A DNA stretch of 64,000 nt from Parapedobacter tibetensis (GTDB lineage: Bacteria; Bacteroidota; Bacteroidia; Sphingobacteriales; Sphingobacteriaceae), in the NCBI RefSeq assembly GCF_024704835.1, contig NZ_JAMXBE010000006.1, positions 124,514 through 188,513 of the forward strand, read 5' to 3'. This document shows, piece by piece, positions 10,132 to 18,744 of the stretch (within the stretch, counting starts at the first letter, position 1; every line of letters starts with the position of its first letter). The position numbers were made by a program, and so were the translations under genes. The notes beneath the pieces are model-generated. The model ran no database searches, was not told the origin of the DNA, and saw only the letters and a program-made list of their open reading frames with translations.

Positions 10132-11181
10132 ATGTTGATATTTAGACAAACCCAAATTCGGATCGGACTGCTGTTGCTGCTATCGATCCCGGTACGGACC
10201 ATAACCCTAGGCCAGCAACCGAACCCTCCGGGGCAGGTGGGGCGTGCCGAGGATGCTGTGAACCAGGCTTACTTGTTTGCGCATATGCTACATGAAGATT
10301 ATGGTCGGCTATACTACTCGGTCAGTACGGATGGATTGCATTGGTATGCGCTGAACGGAAAGAAACGGGTATCCGATGATTACAAAGGTCATCCTGATAT
10401 TTGTAAAGGACACGATGGAAAATACTACCTGGCGGGGAATAACAATGATTCCTCGCCGGACATCAATATCTGGGTCTCCGAGGATCTGATTAGTTGGCAA
10501 AAATATAGCACATACACCCCCAATTTGGCCAGTACACCCGATTATGCGCATGCATTGCAGCGTATAGGTGCCCCGAAGTTGTATTTTGATGAGCCCTCCA
10601 AGCGATATATCCTGACGTGGCACACCCCCCATAAAGAGGGCACCAAGGAGGATCCTGAACGATATTGGGCAAGTCAGCGGACACTTTACGTCCTTTCGGA
10701 AGATCTCAAATCCTTTTCGGATCACCCCACTAAATTATTTGACTGGAATATGGGGACTATAGACGTGTTTATTCGTAAGGTGAACAATCAGTACTACGCG
10801 GTAATCAAAGACGAGACTTACCCGACGTTGTATTGGCCGACAGGCAAAACAATCCGGATTTCACGGGCGCCATACCTTACTGGCCCTTATTCGGAACCGT
10901 CAGCTCCAATAAGCCCAAATTTCAGGGAAGCACCAATGCTGATCCCATCGCCCGACAACCAGATTTGGTATATGTATTATGAACAGTATCCCGGTGTTTC
11001 GTACGGTTTGTCTATCACTGATAACCTGAATGGCCCTTGGTACCAGGCCTCGGGGTATACGTTTTTCTCGGACTGGGATAAATACAGCTTGCCAAAATCA
11101 GTACGACATGGGTGTATGATTGCGATTTCGAAAGATGAATTCAATGCGCTTGTGAAAAAATTCGGGATTGAAAATGAATAA
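10132..11181 (+). CDS. GH43-like five-bladed beta-propeller glycosidase, secreted
   Basis: The protein has 349 residues with a hydrophobic signal (about 10-27) and no clear lipobox. The fold pattern is that of GH43/GH117-type propellers: YYSVSTDGLHWY, KGHDGKYYLAGNN, NIWVSEDLISW, ISRAPYLTGPYSEP. Three acids sit in the expected order: Asp89 in HPDI (candidate base), Asp211 in TIDVFI (candidate pKa modulator) and Glu266 in REAPML (candidate acid). It is more divergent than the two GH43 proteins downstream, so an arabinosidase or xylosidase activity is only a family guess. It lies 47 bp after susD and 217 bp before the next gene, a gap that holds a large inverted repeat. Confidence 0.75.
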   Translation: MLIFRQTQIRIGLLLLLSIPVRTITLGQQPNPPGQVGRAEDAVNQAYLFAHMLHEDYGRLYYSVSTDGLHWYALNGKKRVSDDYKGHPDICKGHDGKYYLAGNNNDSSPDINIWVSEDLISWQKYSTYTPNLASTPDYAHALQRIGAPKLYFDEPSKRYILTWHTPHKEGTKEDPERYWASQRTLYVLSEDLKSFSDHPTKLFDWNMGTIDVFIRKVNNQYYAVIKDETYPTLYWPTGKTIRISRAPYLTGPYSEPSAPISPNFREAPMLIPSPDNQIWYMYYEQYPGVSYGLSITDNLNGPWYQASGYTFFSDWDKYSLPKSVRHGCMIAISKDEFNALVKKFGIENE

Positions 11182-11196
11182 ACAAATTATAGTTAA

Positions 11197-11317
11197 ATGA
11201 AACCGATATGATTAAAATAATCATTATTCACAAGTTTATCTGCTTTCAAAGGCGTTCATGAATGCTTCGCAGTTAAACCCACAGGGGAATGATTATTTTA
11301 ATCATCAAAGGTTCCAT
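11197..11317. repeat. Large nested intergenic inverted repeat (possible RNA hairpin)
   Basis: The perfect 18-bp arms ATGATTAAAATAATCATT (11208-11225) and its reverse complement (11288-11305) are flanked by outer arms ATGAAACC (11197-11204) and GGTTCCAT (11310-11317, one mismatch). The loop is 62 nt. Each 18-bp arm contains a near-palindrome of its own, ATGATTA/TAATCAT. It lies between two glycosidase genes of one presumed operon and has no poly-T tail, so it does not look like a simple terminator. Its ATGAAACC start is shared with the intergenic elements at 27265, 29211 (ATGAGACC) and 29978. A smaller hairpin, GAGCT/AGCTC, follows at 11332-11345. Confidence 0.65.
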
Positions 11318-11398
11318 CTGACCATTGAACCGAGCTTGCGAGCTCATTGATGCCTTGAAAAGTCAAATAATGACATCAATAAAATTAAATATAAACAG

Positions 11399-12370
11399 AT
11401 GAAACATTATCTTCTTTTATTCCTATCAGTAGGTTTCTGTATATTGGCATGCTCATCGAGCAGTACTGGTAAGCTCCCGGAATTACCCGAAGACCCGGTG
11501 GAAACGAACGTATTCTTTGGTGACCCTTTTATTCTGTTGCACGGTGACACCTATTATGCGTATGGCACGTCTGCAGATGATGGTATTGCGGTATATGTTT
11601 CGCGGGACCTACTTTCATGGGAAACAGTACAAGGCAATCGCTTGGCGCTCGATAAAAAGGACTCTTGGGGCGACCGCTGGTTTTGGGCCCCGGAAGTTTA
11701 CCATATGGATGGAAAATTCTATATGTATTATTCGGCGGATGAGCATATTTGCGTGGCCACGAGTGACAGTCCGTTGGGTCCATTCAAACAGGAAATCAAG
11801 CGGCCAATGATCGCCGATGAAAAGGGCATCGATAATTCGTTGTTCATAGACGATAATGGCAAACCATACCTTTTCTATGACCGATTCAACGATGGCCTGA
11901 ATATTTGGGTGGCGGAGCTTGAGGACAACCTGACGGAGATAAAGCCGAAAACGGCCGTAAAATGCATCCATGTATCGCAAGAATGGGAGGAAGTTTGGCC
12001 CCGCGTCAATGAAGGGCCTTTTGTGTTGAAGCACGAGGGGAAGTATTATATGACGTATTCCGCCAACAGCTATGAAAGCTCCTTCTATGGAATAGGTTTT
12101 GCTACTGCTGAGCAGATTATGGGTCCATGGACTAAGCATGCGGGAAATCCGATTTTGCAAAAACCAGGCAACTTGGTGGGTGTGGGTCATAGCGCCATGT
12201 TTCGGGATAAAGCGGGCGAGCTACGCATCGTGTTCCACGCGCATCATAGCCAAACCGAAATACATCCGCGCATCATGCACATCAGTAACGTCTCCTTTGA
12301 GGAAAAAGATGGCGAAACGGTAATGGTCATTAATGAAAAATTCATCACACCCAAACTGGTGATCAAATAG
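11399..12370 (+). CDS. GH43-family glycosidase lipoprotein
   Basis: The protein has 323 residues with an SpII signal (CILAC, Cys18). It is a five-bladed propeller with the GH43 catalytic triad by position: Asp42 in GDPFIL (base), Asp145 in IDNSLF (pKa modulator) and Glu205 in NEGPFVL (acid). FWAPEVYHMDGKFYMYYS is the usual family stretch. The likely role is release of alpha-L-arabinofuranose or beta-xylose from side chains, outside the cytoplasm. The next GH43 starts 8 bp downstream, so the two are co-transcribed. Confidence 0.9.
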   Translation: MKHYLLLFLSVGFCILACSSSSTGKLPELPEDPVETNVFFGDPFILLHGDTYYAYGTSADDGIAVYVSRDLLSWETVQGNRLALDKKDSWGDRWFWAPEVYHMDGKFYMYYSADEHICVATSDSPLGPFKQEIKRPMIADEKGIDNSLFIDDNGKPYLFYDRFNDGLNIWVAELEDNLTEIKPKTAVKCIHVSQEWEEVWPRVNEGPFVLKHEGKYYMTYSANSYESSFYGIGFATAEQIMGPWTKHAGNPILQKPGNLVGVGHSAMFRDKAGELRIVFHAHHSQTEIHPRIMHISNVSFEEKDGETVMVINEKFITPKLVIK

Positions 12371-12378
12371 ATAAAACT

Positions 12379-13449
12379 ATGGGAATTTACAGTTTAAGTG
12401 CATTATTAGTAATCATTGCCTCCTGCGGCAAATCTGCAGGCGACAACGTTCCGGAAGATAAAAAGCCATCCAATGGACACAAAACCACTTATGTTAATCC
12501 CGTTTTTGAACCGATATTGGCTGATCCATCGGTGATTCGCGATTCGGAGTCGGGCGACTTTTACGCCTATGGCACCCAAGACAATTGGGGCGATGGGCAG
12601 GGAAGTCGGCTCATGCCTATATTACGGTCTGTTGATTTGGCAAACTGGAAGGTGGTTGGACAGGCCTTTACCGAGAAACCCGCCTGGAAGGAAGCGGGTG
12701 GGCTGTGGGCGCCTGATGTCAACTATGTTGATGGAAAGTATCACCTTTACTATTCTTACTCCACATGGGGCGACCCTAATCCGGGAATTGGGGTGGCAGT
12801 GGCGGATAAGCCCAGTGGCCCCTTCATTGATCAAGGCAAACTGTTTACCAGTGAAGAGGTGGACGTACCCAACTCCATTGACCCCCATTTTTTCGAGGAT
12901 GATGGCAAGCGGTACCTGTTTTGGGGGAGTTTCAGCAACGCACCGACCCAAGGTACTTATGGTGTACGCTTGGCGGATAATGGTCTATCGGTACCGGATT
13001 TAGATGAAAAATTCAAGATTGCCGCTGGGGATTTCGAAGCGGTGATGATCCACAAAAGAGATGATTACTATTATTTTTTCGGCTCCAAGGGCAGCTGCTG
13101 TGATGGTGCGAATAGCCAGTACCATGTATTGGTTGCACGATCGAAGAACCTGACGGGACCTTATCTCGACAAAGTGGGAAAAGATATCGCTGAACGCGAC
13201 AATGGGACCTTGCTTTTACAGGGTAATGATCGCATTGTCGGCCCGGGACATAATTCGCGCATCATTACCGACAGCGAGGGGATAGATTGGCTCCTTTATC
13301 ATGGCATCGACCGCACGAAAGGTAAAGTGCCCAGCGGCGCAAGCCGACGAATGCTTATGCTGGATAAGTTGATCTGGACCGATGGCTGGTCGGAAATCGA
13401 AGGCCACTCACCAAGCACCACCTCCAAAAAAGGACCAGTATTTCAGTGA
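12379..13449 (+). CDS. GH43-family glycosidase lipoprotein (arabinanase-like)
   Basis: The protein has 356 residues with a short SpII signal (VIIASC, Cys16). Family residues: Asp49 in LADPSV, Asp168 in SIDPHFF and Glu220 in DFEAVMI; LWAPDVNYVDGKYHLYYS and VGPGHNS match arabinan endo-1,5-alpha-L-arabinosidase-type GH43 subfamilies. It probably cuts arabinan or arabino-oligosaccharides in the periplasm or at the cell surface. It follows the previous GH43 after 8 bp. Its 3' end overlaps the convergent AraC gene by 7 bp (13443-13449), so the two transcripts run into each other. Confidence 0.9.
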   Translation: MGIYSLSALLVIIASCGKSAGDNVPEDKKPSNGHKTTYVNPVFEPILADPSVIRDSESGDFYAYGTQDNWGDGQGSRLMPILRSVDLANWKVVGQAFTEKPAWKEAGGLWAPDVNYVDGKYHLYYSYSTWGDPNPGIGVAVADKPSGPFIDQGKLFTSEEVDVPNSIDPHFFEDDGKRYLFWGSFSNAPTQGTYGVRLADNGLSVPDLDEKFKIAAGDFEAVMIHKRDDYYYFFGSKGSCCDGANSQYHVLVARSKNLTGPYLDKVGKDIAERDNGTLLLQGNDRIVGPGHNSRIITDSEGIDWLLYHGIDRTKGKVPSGASRRMLMLDKLIWTDGWSEIEGHSPSTTSKKGPVFQ

Positions 13450-14345
13450 TACTGGTGGTAAGGCTCGATCACCATTTTTTGGTATTCATTTCGATATTGA
13501 TGCGGTTGCTTGCCGGTTACCTTCTTGAATTGCTTGTTGAAATTGGTGGGCGACAGGAACCCACATTCGTAGCCGATACGGTCGATATTCATCTTATCTT
13601 CCTTTAGCAGCTTGCAAGCGTATTCGATACGGATTTCCTTGAGGAAGTCCGAAAATGACTGATTTACCCTGGATTTAAAGTACCGGCTGAACGATGTACA
13701 CGTCATACTGGCAATCGAGGCAACATCTTCCAGGTTGATCTTACGCTGGAAATTTTTCATGATAAATTCGTATACCTTGTTCATCCGATCCGTCTCAGCT
13801 TCGGTATTGTACGATTTCGAATGTGTATCGGTAATCAGCTGGCATTCGTCCGAAAGCGCAATGGTATTCAGGATACGGAGGAGTTGGATAATGCTTTCCG
13901 CGCCTTTCAGGAGTAACAAGTCGTTCATCAGCCGACTGACTTCCCGTTGTGTCCTGCCGGTGATTTCGATGCCGCATTGCGAGCGTTGGAAAAGATGCCT
14001 GATACGTTCAAACTCTTCCTTGTTCTCAATGGTTTCGCCCAGGAAATGATCGTGGAAGTAAATGACAACGACGGTGGTGCTGAGTGTGCTGTCTTTCTCG
14101 AAATACGGATTATGGCTGCGCCACACGTGCGGAAGGTTGGGGCCGATCAGCACCAGGTCATTCGCTTTGAAAGGCTTGATGCTGTCGCCCACAAAACGAT
14201 TACCCTCCCCCTCTACCACGTATGATAATTGGAATTCCGGATGCAAATGAAAAGTTGGATCGAAATACGGTTCTACCTGTTTTCGGATGACGAACGATTT
14301 CGATTCGGGAATGAGTGATTTGGGTATAATATGGCTCTTCTTCAT
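13443..14345 (-). CDS. AraC-family transcriptional regulator with N-terminal cupin
   Basis: The 300-residue cytoplasmic protein has an N-terminal cupin sensor fold (HLHPEFQLSYVVEGEGNRFV, about 30-110, with the metal- or ligand-type His pattern) and a C-terminal double HTH_18 (about 195-295: LEDVASIASMTCTSFSRYFK and RIGYECGFLSPTNFNKQFKKVTG). Such proteins bind a sugar or metabolite directly and activate transcription. It is divergent from the 14484 operon, and the shared gap holds a copy of an operator that recurs before 24045 and 41379, so it is the best candidate activator of all three operons (inference). Confidence 0.9.
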   Translation of the reverse strand: MKKSHIIPKSLIPESKSFVIRKQVEPYFDPTFHLHPEFQLSYVVEGEGNRFVGDSIKPFKANDLVLIGPNLPHVWRSHNPYFEKDSTLSTTVVVIYFHDHFLGETIENKEEFERIRHLFQRSQCGIEITGRTQREVSRLMNDLLLLKGAESIIQLLRILNTIALSDECQLITDTHSKSYNTEAETDRMNKVYEFIMKNFQRKINLEDVASIASMTCTSFSRYFKSRVNQSFSDFLKEIRIEYACKLLKEDKMNIDRIGYECGFLSPTNFNKQFKKVTGKQPHQYRNEYQKMVIEPYHQYH

Positions 14346-14384
14346 GATTTATCGTATTTGGTGTGCTAAATTAGTTAATTATGA

Positions 14385-14447
14385 TATAATTTGACTATAA
14401 AGAGATAACATATCGCGGTTTTCGGGGTTCTTTCATCTATACCTTTG
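14385..14447 (+). promoter_or_regulatory. Shared operator copy A with promoter -7 box, for the 14484 operon
   Basis: Two 11-bp direct repeats, TATAATTTGAC (14385-14395) and TATAAAGAGAT (14396-14406), run into AACATATCGC. A Bacteroidota -7 box TACCTTTG lies at 14440-14447, starting 55 bp after the operator start. The same arrangement with the same 55-bp offset occurs at 23810 and 41226. Two subsites one helical turn apart suit a dimeric AraC-type activator placed just upstream of, or over, the -33 position. No standard -33 TTG at normal spacing is seen, consistent with activator dependence. Confidence 0.8.
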
Positions 14448-14483
14448 CTTATGTAATACGGATTATAAACTTTAATAAACCAA

Positions 14484-17400
14484 ATGAGAGGGATTATCTA
14501 CTTTGCTGTTACTTGTTGCTTATTGGTGTGGAATTGTACCAACGAACGCCCAAGACGTGCCGAGGTGCTGTTTTTGAGTGGTGGTGCGCTTGAAGCTGGG
14601 CAGACGGGAAAGTACGCTACCTGGCTTGCTGTAGAACTGTTTAAGGCAGGCATCAATCTGACCTATACCGAGGACGTCAACGATTTACATGAAGATAAGC
14701 TTAACCGTTATGACGGGCTTATCATTTATGGTAGTCACGATTCGCTATCGTCATCGCAGGAAAGTGCTATGAAAGCGTTCCTGGAAAAAGGTAAGGGCAT
14801 CATTCCGATCAGTTTGGGCTCAATAGCATTCGGCAGTTCCCAGTGGTACAGCGACATTGTAGGAGGTAAGCTTACGACGCAGCAACAAGGAGCGCTGACC
14901 ATCGAGGTTATGGATACATCGTATCAGGTCACGGAGGGGGTGGCAGCTTTTGACGTGGATGAACGCTATACCTTCGAATGGGTAAACCCAGAAAATACCG
15001 TATTGTTGGAAGCTGTAGAAAATGAAACGCGCGAACCTTATGCTTGGGTGCGAACGGCAGGGCGCGGTCGTGTTTTCTTTACCCCGTTGGGAAATTCGGA
15101 GGCAACATGGAAGAATCGCAGTTTTTTGCGGTTGCTGAGAAACGGAACATTGTGGGCCGTTGGCGACAAGGTTCGCGAGTTGATCAAGCAACTAGACATC
15201 CCTGATGTAAGCATTTACCCCGATTCGATTGCCGACTTTACAGCCCGCCATGATGTGCCCAAAATGCAGGATCCATTGTCGCCCGAGGAATCTATGAAGC
15301 TCATGCAGGTACCCGTCGACTTTGAAATAAAGCTATTTGCTGCTGAGCCCGATATCGTCAATCCCATGGCTATGAGTTGGGATGAGCGAGGTCGTTTATG
15401 GATCATCGAAGCAGTAGATTACCCAAATAATTTCGTAGAGATCAAGGGGGAGAATAATGATCGGATTAAAATCTGTGAAGATACCAATGGAGATGGTGTG
15501 GCTGATAAATTCACCGTTTTTGCAGAAGGACTGAACATCGCCTCAAGCCTTACGTTTATAAATGACGGCGTGCTCGTCGCCATGGCTCCGCATTTTATCT
15601 TCCTGAAAGATACCGATGGGGATGACGTTGCGGACGTGAAGGAGACGGTGATGACCGGATGGAATAAAAATGACACCCATGCAGGCCCATCGAACCTGCA
15701 ATATGGTTTCGATAATAAAATTTGGGGAGTTACGGGATATGCTGGTTTCAATGGCGATATTAATGGCAAACGGCATACCTTTGGTCAGGGCCTGTACCAT
15801 TTTAATCCAGATGGCACTGATTTCGAGTTTCTAGCCACCACGAGCAACAATACTTGGGGACTAGGCATGACCGAAGACAACAACGTGTTTATCTCTACCG
15901 CAAACAACACGCATAGCGCGTTTTATTCGATGCCCGAAAAGCTGTTCCAACGCAAGGTAAAGGAAGGCCATCGCAGGCAACAGGTCAATGCCATACAAAA
16001 AATCGATGGGCATTATGATGTACATGCCTTAACCCCAAATCTAAGGCAGGTTGACGTGGTTGGCGGCTTTACTTCGGCAGCAGGCCATCAGCTGTACACC
16101 GCCAGGGATTATCCAGAAAGCTATTGGAATAAGGTGGCCTTTGTGACCGAGCCCACAGTGCGCTTGGTACACAATGCCCTCATAAAACCGGATGGAGCAG
16201 GTTTCAAGGAAGAAGATGGGTGGAATTTGGTGACCAGTTCAGACGAATGGTACGGGCCTATACATGCGGAGGTGGGACCTGACGGTGCCGTTTGGGTGTT
16301 AGATTGGTATAACTTCATCATCCAACATAATGTATTTGTACCTGCCCAGGCTCCATCCGAAAAGGTACTGCCCTTTACCGATCAACCTCATGGTCCCGGC
16401 AACGCATTCGAAAGTGATTTACGGGATAAAAAACATGGCCGGGTATACCGGATTGTCCATAAAAAAGGAAAGCACAAGGAACAGCATCAGCTCTCAAAAG
16501 ATAATTCAGCCGGATTGTTGAAGGCATTGAAAAGCGACAATAAATTCTGGCGCATGCATGCCCAACGGCTGCTGGTAGAGCGGCAGAAAGAAGATGTGGT
16601 GAACGACTTGGTCAACATCGCCTTGGATAAAAAAGTAGATAAGATCGGCCTGAACGCCCCAGCCATCCACGCGTTATGGACACTTCAAGGCCTCCATGTA
16701 ATCGAAACCAACAAAAAGGTATTTGATGCAGCCGTAACCTGTCTGAAACACCCTTCAGCAGGCGTGAGGAAAGCCGCTATACAGGTGTTGCCAATAAACA
16801 GTCAATCGCTTGAAGCGATTTTGGCCAGCGAGGTGTTGAAAGATGACCAATTAAACACACGTTTGGCCGCTTTTGTGCGGATGGCTGAATACCCGGCTTC
16901 CGGTACATTGGCCGGTGCGTTGTTGGCGGCTACAAACGATGCGGTCAATGAAAGTGACAGATGGTTGTCGCAGGCATTGTTCGGCGCCATCACCCAGCAC
17001 GAAGGTGCATTTCACCAAGTGACAGCACAAGGATCGCGCAATGCCTTTGCCGACCGTATTTTGGAAGCGCTAGCCGATGAGCGATATGTGCTGGGAAGGA
17101 GAACGCGGTTGCAGTTTTCTCCGGACGTGTCGAATAAGGAAATCCACATTGAAACGGAAGTCAGCAGGCGCGACAACCAACGCTACAATGGCCTTATCGT
17201 CGGCCAAGGCGATCAGAACGATGGCTATGCACTCTACCTGAAAGACGACAGGTTGTTTTTCGAAGTTTACCAGCATGGGCAGGGAACCACCGTTTCAAGC
17301 AAAGGCAGGGTGCCGAACAGCTTCACCGTCAAAGCCCAGATAACGGCAGATGCCACAGCCAAGCTGCTGGTCAACAATGTCAGCCAAGGTGAAGCAAAAA

Positions 17401-17981
17401 TCATGCATCTGTTCACCGCTCCTTTGAAGCTCTACCTGCGTAGTGGGCAGGATTTTGACGACAAATATGCGTTCACGGATTACGGAGGCTCATCGGAGTT
17501 TACCGGTAATGTAAACAACATTACGGTGAGGCTTTCAAAGGCCCATGGCGGGCACCAGCAAAGGGTAACATCCGAAGCGGATGAGACCGAGAGCACCACA
17601 CCCTCCGAGCGCATCGAGCTGAAAGCCGTGAAGGATATCATGCAATACGACAAGAAGTTGATTACCGTACAAGCCGGTAAGCGGATAACCTTGATTTTCG
17701 AAAATCCAGACGGGATGCAGCATAACTTATTGATTATCCAGCCCGGTACATTGGAGATTGTGGGTAAGGCAGCGGATGATATGTTGCGCTCCTCGGAGGC
17801 TTTTGACAAGCAATATATACCCGATATCCCAGAAGTATTGCACCACACACCGTTGGTAGACCCCGGCGAAAGCTTTACGTTGGAGTTTACAGCGCCGAAA
17901 GAGGCAGGTGATTACCCCTATGTCTGTACGTTTCCAGGGCATTGGCGAGGAATGAATGGTATTATGAGCGTTGTAAAATAA
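14484..17981 (+). CDS. Multidomain lipoprotein: ThuA, beta-propeller dehydrogenase-like, HEAT, LamG-like, cupredoxin
   Basis: The protein has 1165 residues with an N-terminal SpII-like signal (LLVWNC, Cys18). Visible order: ThuA/class-I-amidotransferase-like domain (about 25-240), PVC-type membrane-bound dehydrogenase propeller (about 270-660, with calcium-like DTNGDGVADK and DTDGDDVADV), HEAT-like helices (about 690-860), concanavalin-like DUF1080/LamG region (about 890-1030) and a type-1 copper domain (1066-1165) with all four ligands: His1080, Cys1148, His1153, Met1157. Relatives often end in a CxxCH cytochrome c; I find no CxxCH here, so the cupredoxin probably takes the electron-carrier role. 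It is likely a periplasmic sugar oxidoreductase passing electrons to a copper site. It heads an operon with ThuA, Gfo/Idh and isomerase genes. Confidence 0.82.
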   Translation: MRGIIYFAVTCCLLVWNCTNERPRRAEVLFLSGGALEAGQTGKYATWLAVELFKAGINLTYTEDVNDLHEDKLNRYDGLIIYGSHDSLSSSQESAMKAFLEKGKGIIPISLGSIAFGSSQWYSDIVGGKLTTQQQGALTIEVMDTSYQVTEGVAAFDVDERYTFEWVNPENTVLLEAVENETREPYAWVRTAGRGRVFFTPLGNSEATWKNRSFLRLLRNGTLWAVGDKVRELIKQLDIPDVSIYPDSIADFTARHDVPKMQDPLSPEESMKLMQVPVDFEIKLFAAEPDIVNPMAMSWDERGRLWIIEAVDYPNNFVEIKGENNDRIKICEDTNGDGVADKFTVFAEGLNIASSLTFINDGVLVAMAPHFIFLKDTDGDDVADVKETVMTGWNKNDTHAGPSNLQYGFDNKIWGVTGYAGFNGDINGKRHTFGQGLYHFNPDGTDFEFLATTSNNTWGLGMTEDNNVFISTANNTHSAFYSMPEKLFQRKVKEGHRRQQVNAIQKIDGHYDVHALTPNLRQVDVVGGFTSAAGHQLYTARDYPESYWNKVAFVTEPTVRLVHNALIKPDGAGFKEEDGWNLVTSSDEWYGPIHAEVGPDGAVWVLDWYNFIIQHNVFVPAQAPSEKVLPFTDQPHGPGNAFESDLRDKKHGRVYRIVHKKGKHKEQHQLSKDNSAGLLKALKSDNKFWRMHAQRLLVERQKEDVVNDLVNIALDKKVDKIGLNAPAIHALWTLQGLHVIETNKKVFDAAVTCLKHPSAGVRKAAIQVLPINSQSLEAILASEVLKDDQLNTRLAAFVRMAEYPASGTLAGALLAATNDAVNESDRWLSQALFGAITQHEGAFHQVTAQGSRNAFADRILEALADERYVLGRRTRLQFSPDVSNKEIHIETEVSRRDNQRYNGLIVGQGDQNDGYALYLKDDRLFFEVYQHGQGTTVSSKGRVPNSFTVKAQITADATAKLLVNNVSQGEAKIMHLFTAPLKLYLRSGQDFDDKYAFTDYGGSSEFTGNVNNITVRLSKAHGGHQQRVTSEADETESTTPSERIELKAVKDIMQYDKKLITVQAGKRITLIFENPDGMQHNLLIIQPGTLEIVGKAADDMLRSSEAFDKQYIPDIPEVLHHTPLVDPGESFTLEFTAPKEAGDYPYVCTFPGHWRGMNGIMSVVK

Positions 17982-18000
17982 GCATTAAAATAATTGACGA

Positions 18001-18711
18001 ATGAAGAAGGTAGCAAAATTACTAACAGGACTTGCATTAGTGTTGTCTATTGTAGGTATAGCGCTTGGTCAAACAAAGCCCATTCAAGTATTGATGGTGG
18101 GTGGGGGAGGGTCCCATGATTTTGACCGTTGGTACCGCCAGGAGGATACCAAAACACTTGAATCTACCGGTGATTTTCAGGTGCAATACACCGACCGCCC
18201 CGACTCTATCGCGATTTATTTAAAACAAGCGGATATCCTGATTCTTTCCAACAACCAGCCCATAGACGAAAAGGGTCAGGCCGCAATCACCAAATTTGTC
18301 GAAAAAGGGAACGGACTGCTGCTGTTGCATGCTGCGGTTTGGTACAACTGGGAGGACTGGCCAGCGTATAATCTAAACTACGTAGGAGGTGGCAGCAAGA
18401 GCCACGAGAAATTCCAGGCGTTCAAGAACTATGTAGTCAATCCGTCCCATCCCATCACGCAAGGTGTTCCCCAGAAATTCGAGTTTCAGGATGAGTTGTA
18501 TCGTCATGTGCCTGATTCGCAGGCAAAAGGGATAGAGGTGCTGGCCATTGGCCAATCGAAAGAAACTGATGCGGTTTATCCTGTAGTGTTTACCGTTAAA
18601 CATCGGAAGGCTAGGATCGTGGGTATCACATTGGGCCATGATGAGCATAGCCATCAGCATGAAGCGTATAAGGCATTATTAATCAACGCTGCCAAATGGG
18701 TTGCAAACTAA
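18001..18711 (+). CDS. ThuA domain-containing secreted protein
   Basis: The protein has 236 residues with a signal peptide (about 1-23, cleavage near ALGQ). It is a single ThuA-like domain: VLMVGGGGSHDF, ILILSNNQPIDEKGQAAITKFVEKGNGLLLLHAAVWYNW and GHDEHSHQHEAYKALLINAAKWV. In other bacteria ThuA proteins work in trehalose/disaccharide oxidation and occur with 3-keto-sugar genes; the exact reaction in this subgroup is not settled to my knowledge. It sits 19 bp after the large lipoprotein that carries its own ThuA domain, so the operon has two. Confidence 0.88.
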   Translation: MKKVAKLLTGLALVLSIVGIALGQTKPIQVLMVGGGGSHDFDRWYRQEDTKTLESTGDFQVQYTDRPDSIAIYLKQADILILSNNQPIDEKGQAAITKFVEKGNGLLLLHAAVWYNWEDWPAYNLNYVGGGSKSHEKFQAFKNYVVNPSHPITQGVPQKFEFQDELYRHVPDSQAKGIEVLAIGQSKETDAVYPVVFTVKHRKARIVGITLGHDEHSHQHEAYKALLINAAKWVAN

Positions 18712-18744
18712 TCAAATGGTATAATTAAGTAATAGATCAAACAC

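Noticed and set aside
15300-17900. Heme-binding CxxCH in the large propeller protein
   Set aside because: I scanned the translated sequence and found no CxxCH; only the cupredoxin ligands are present.
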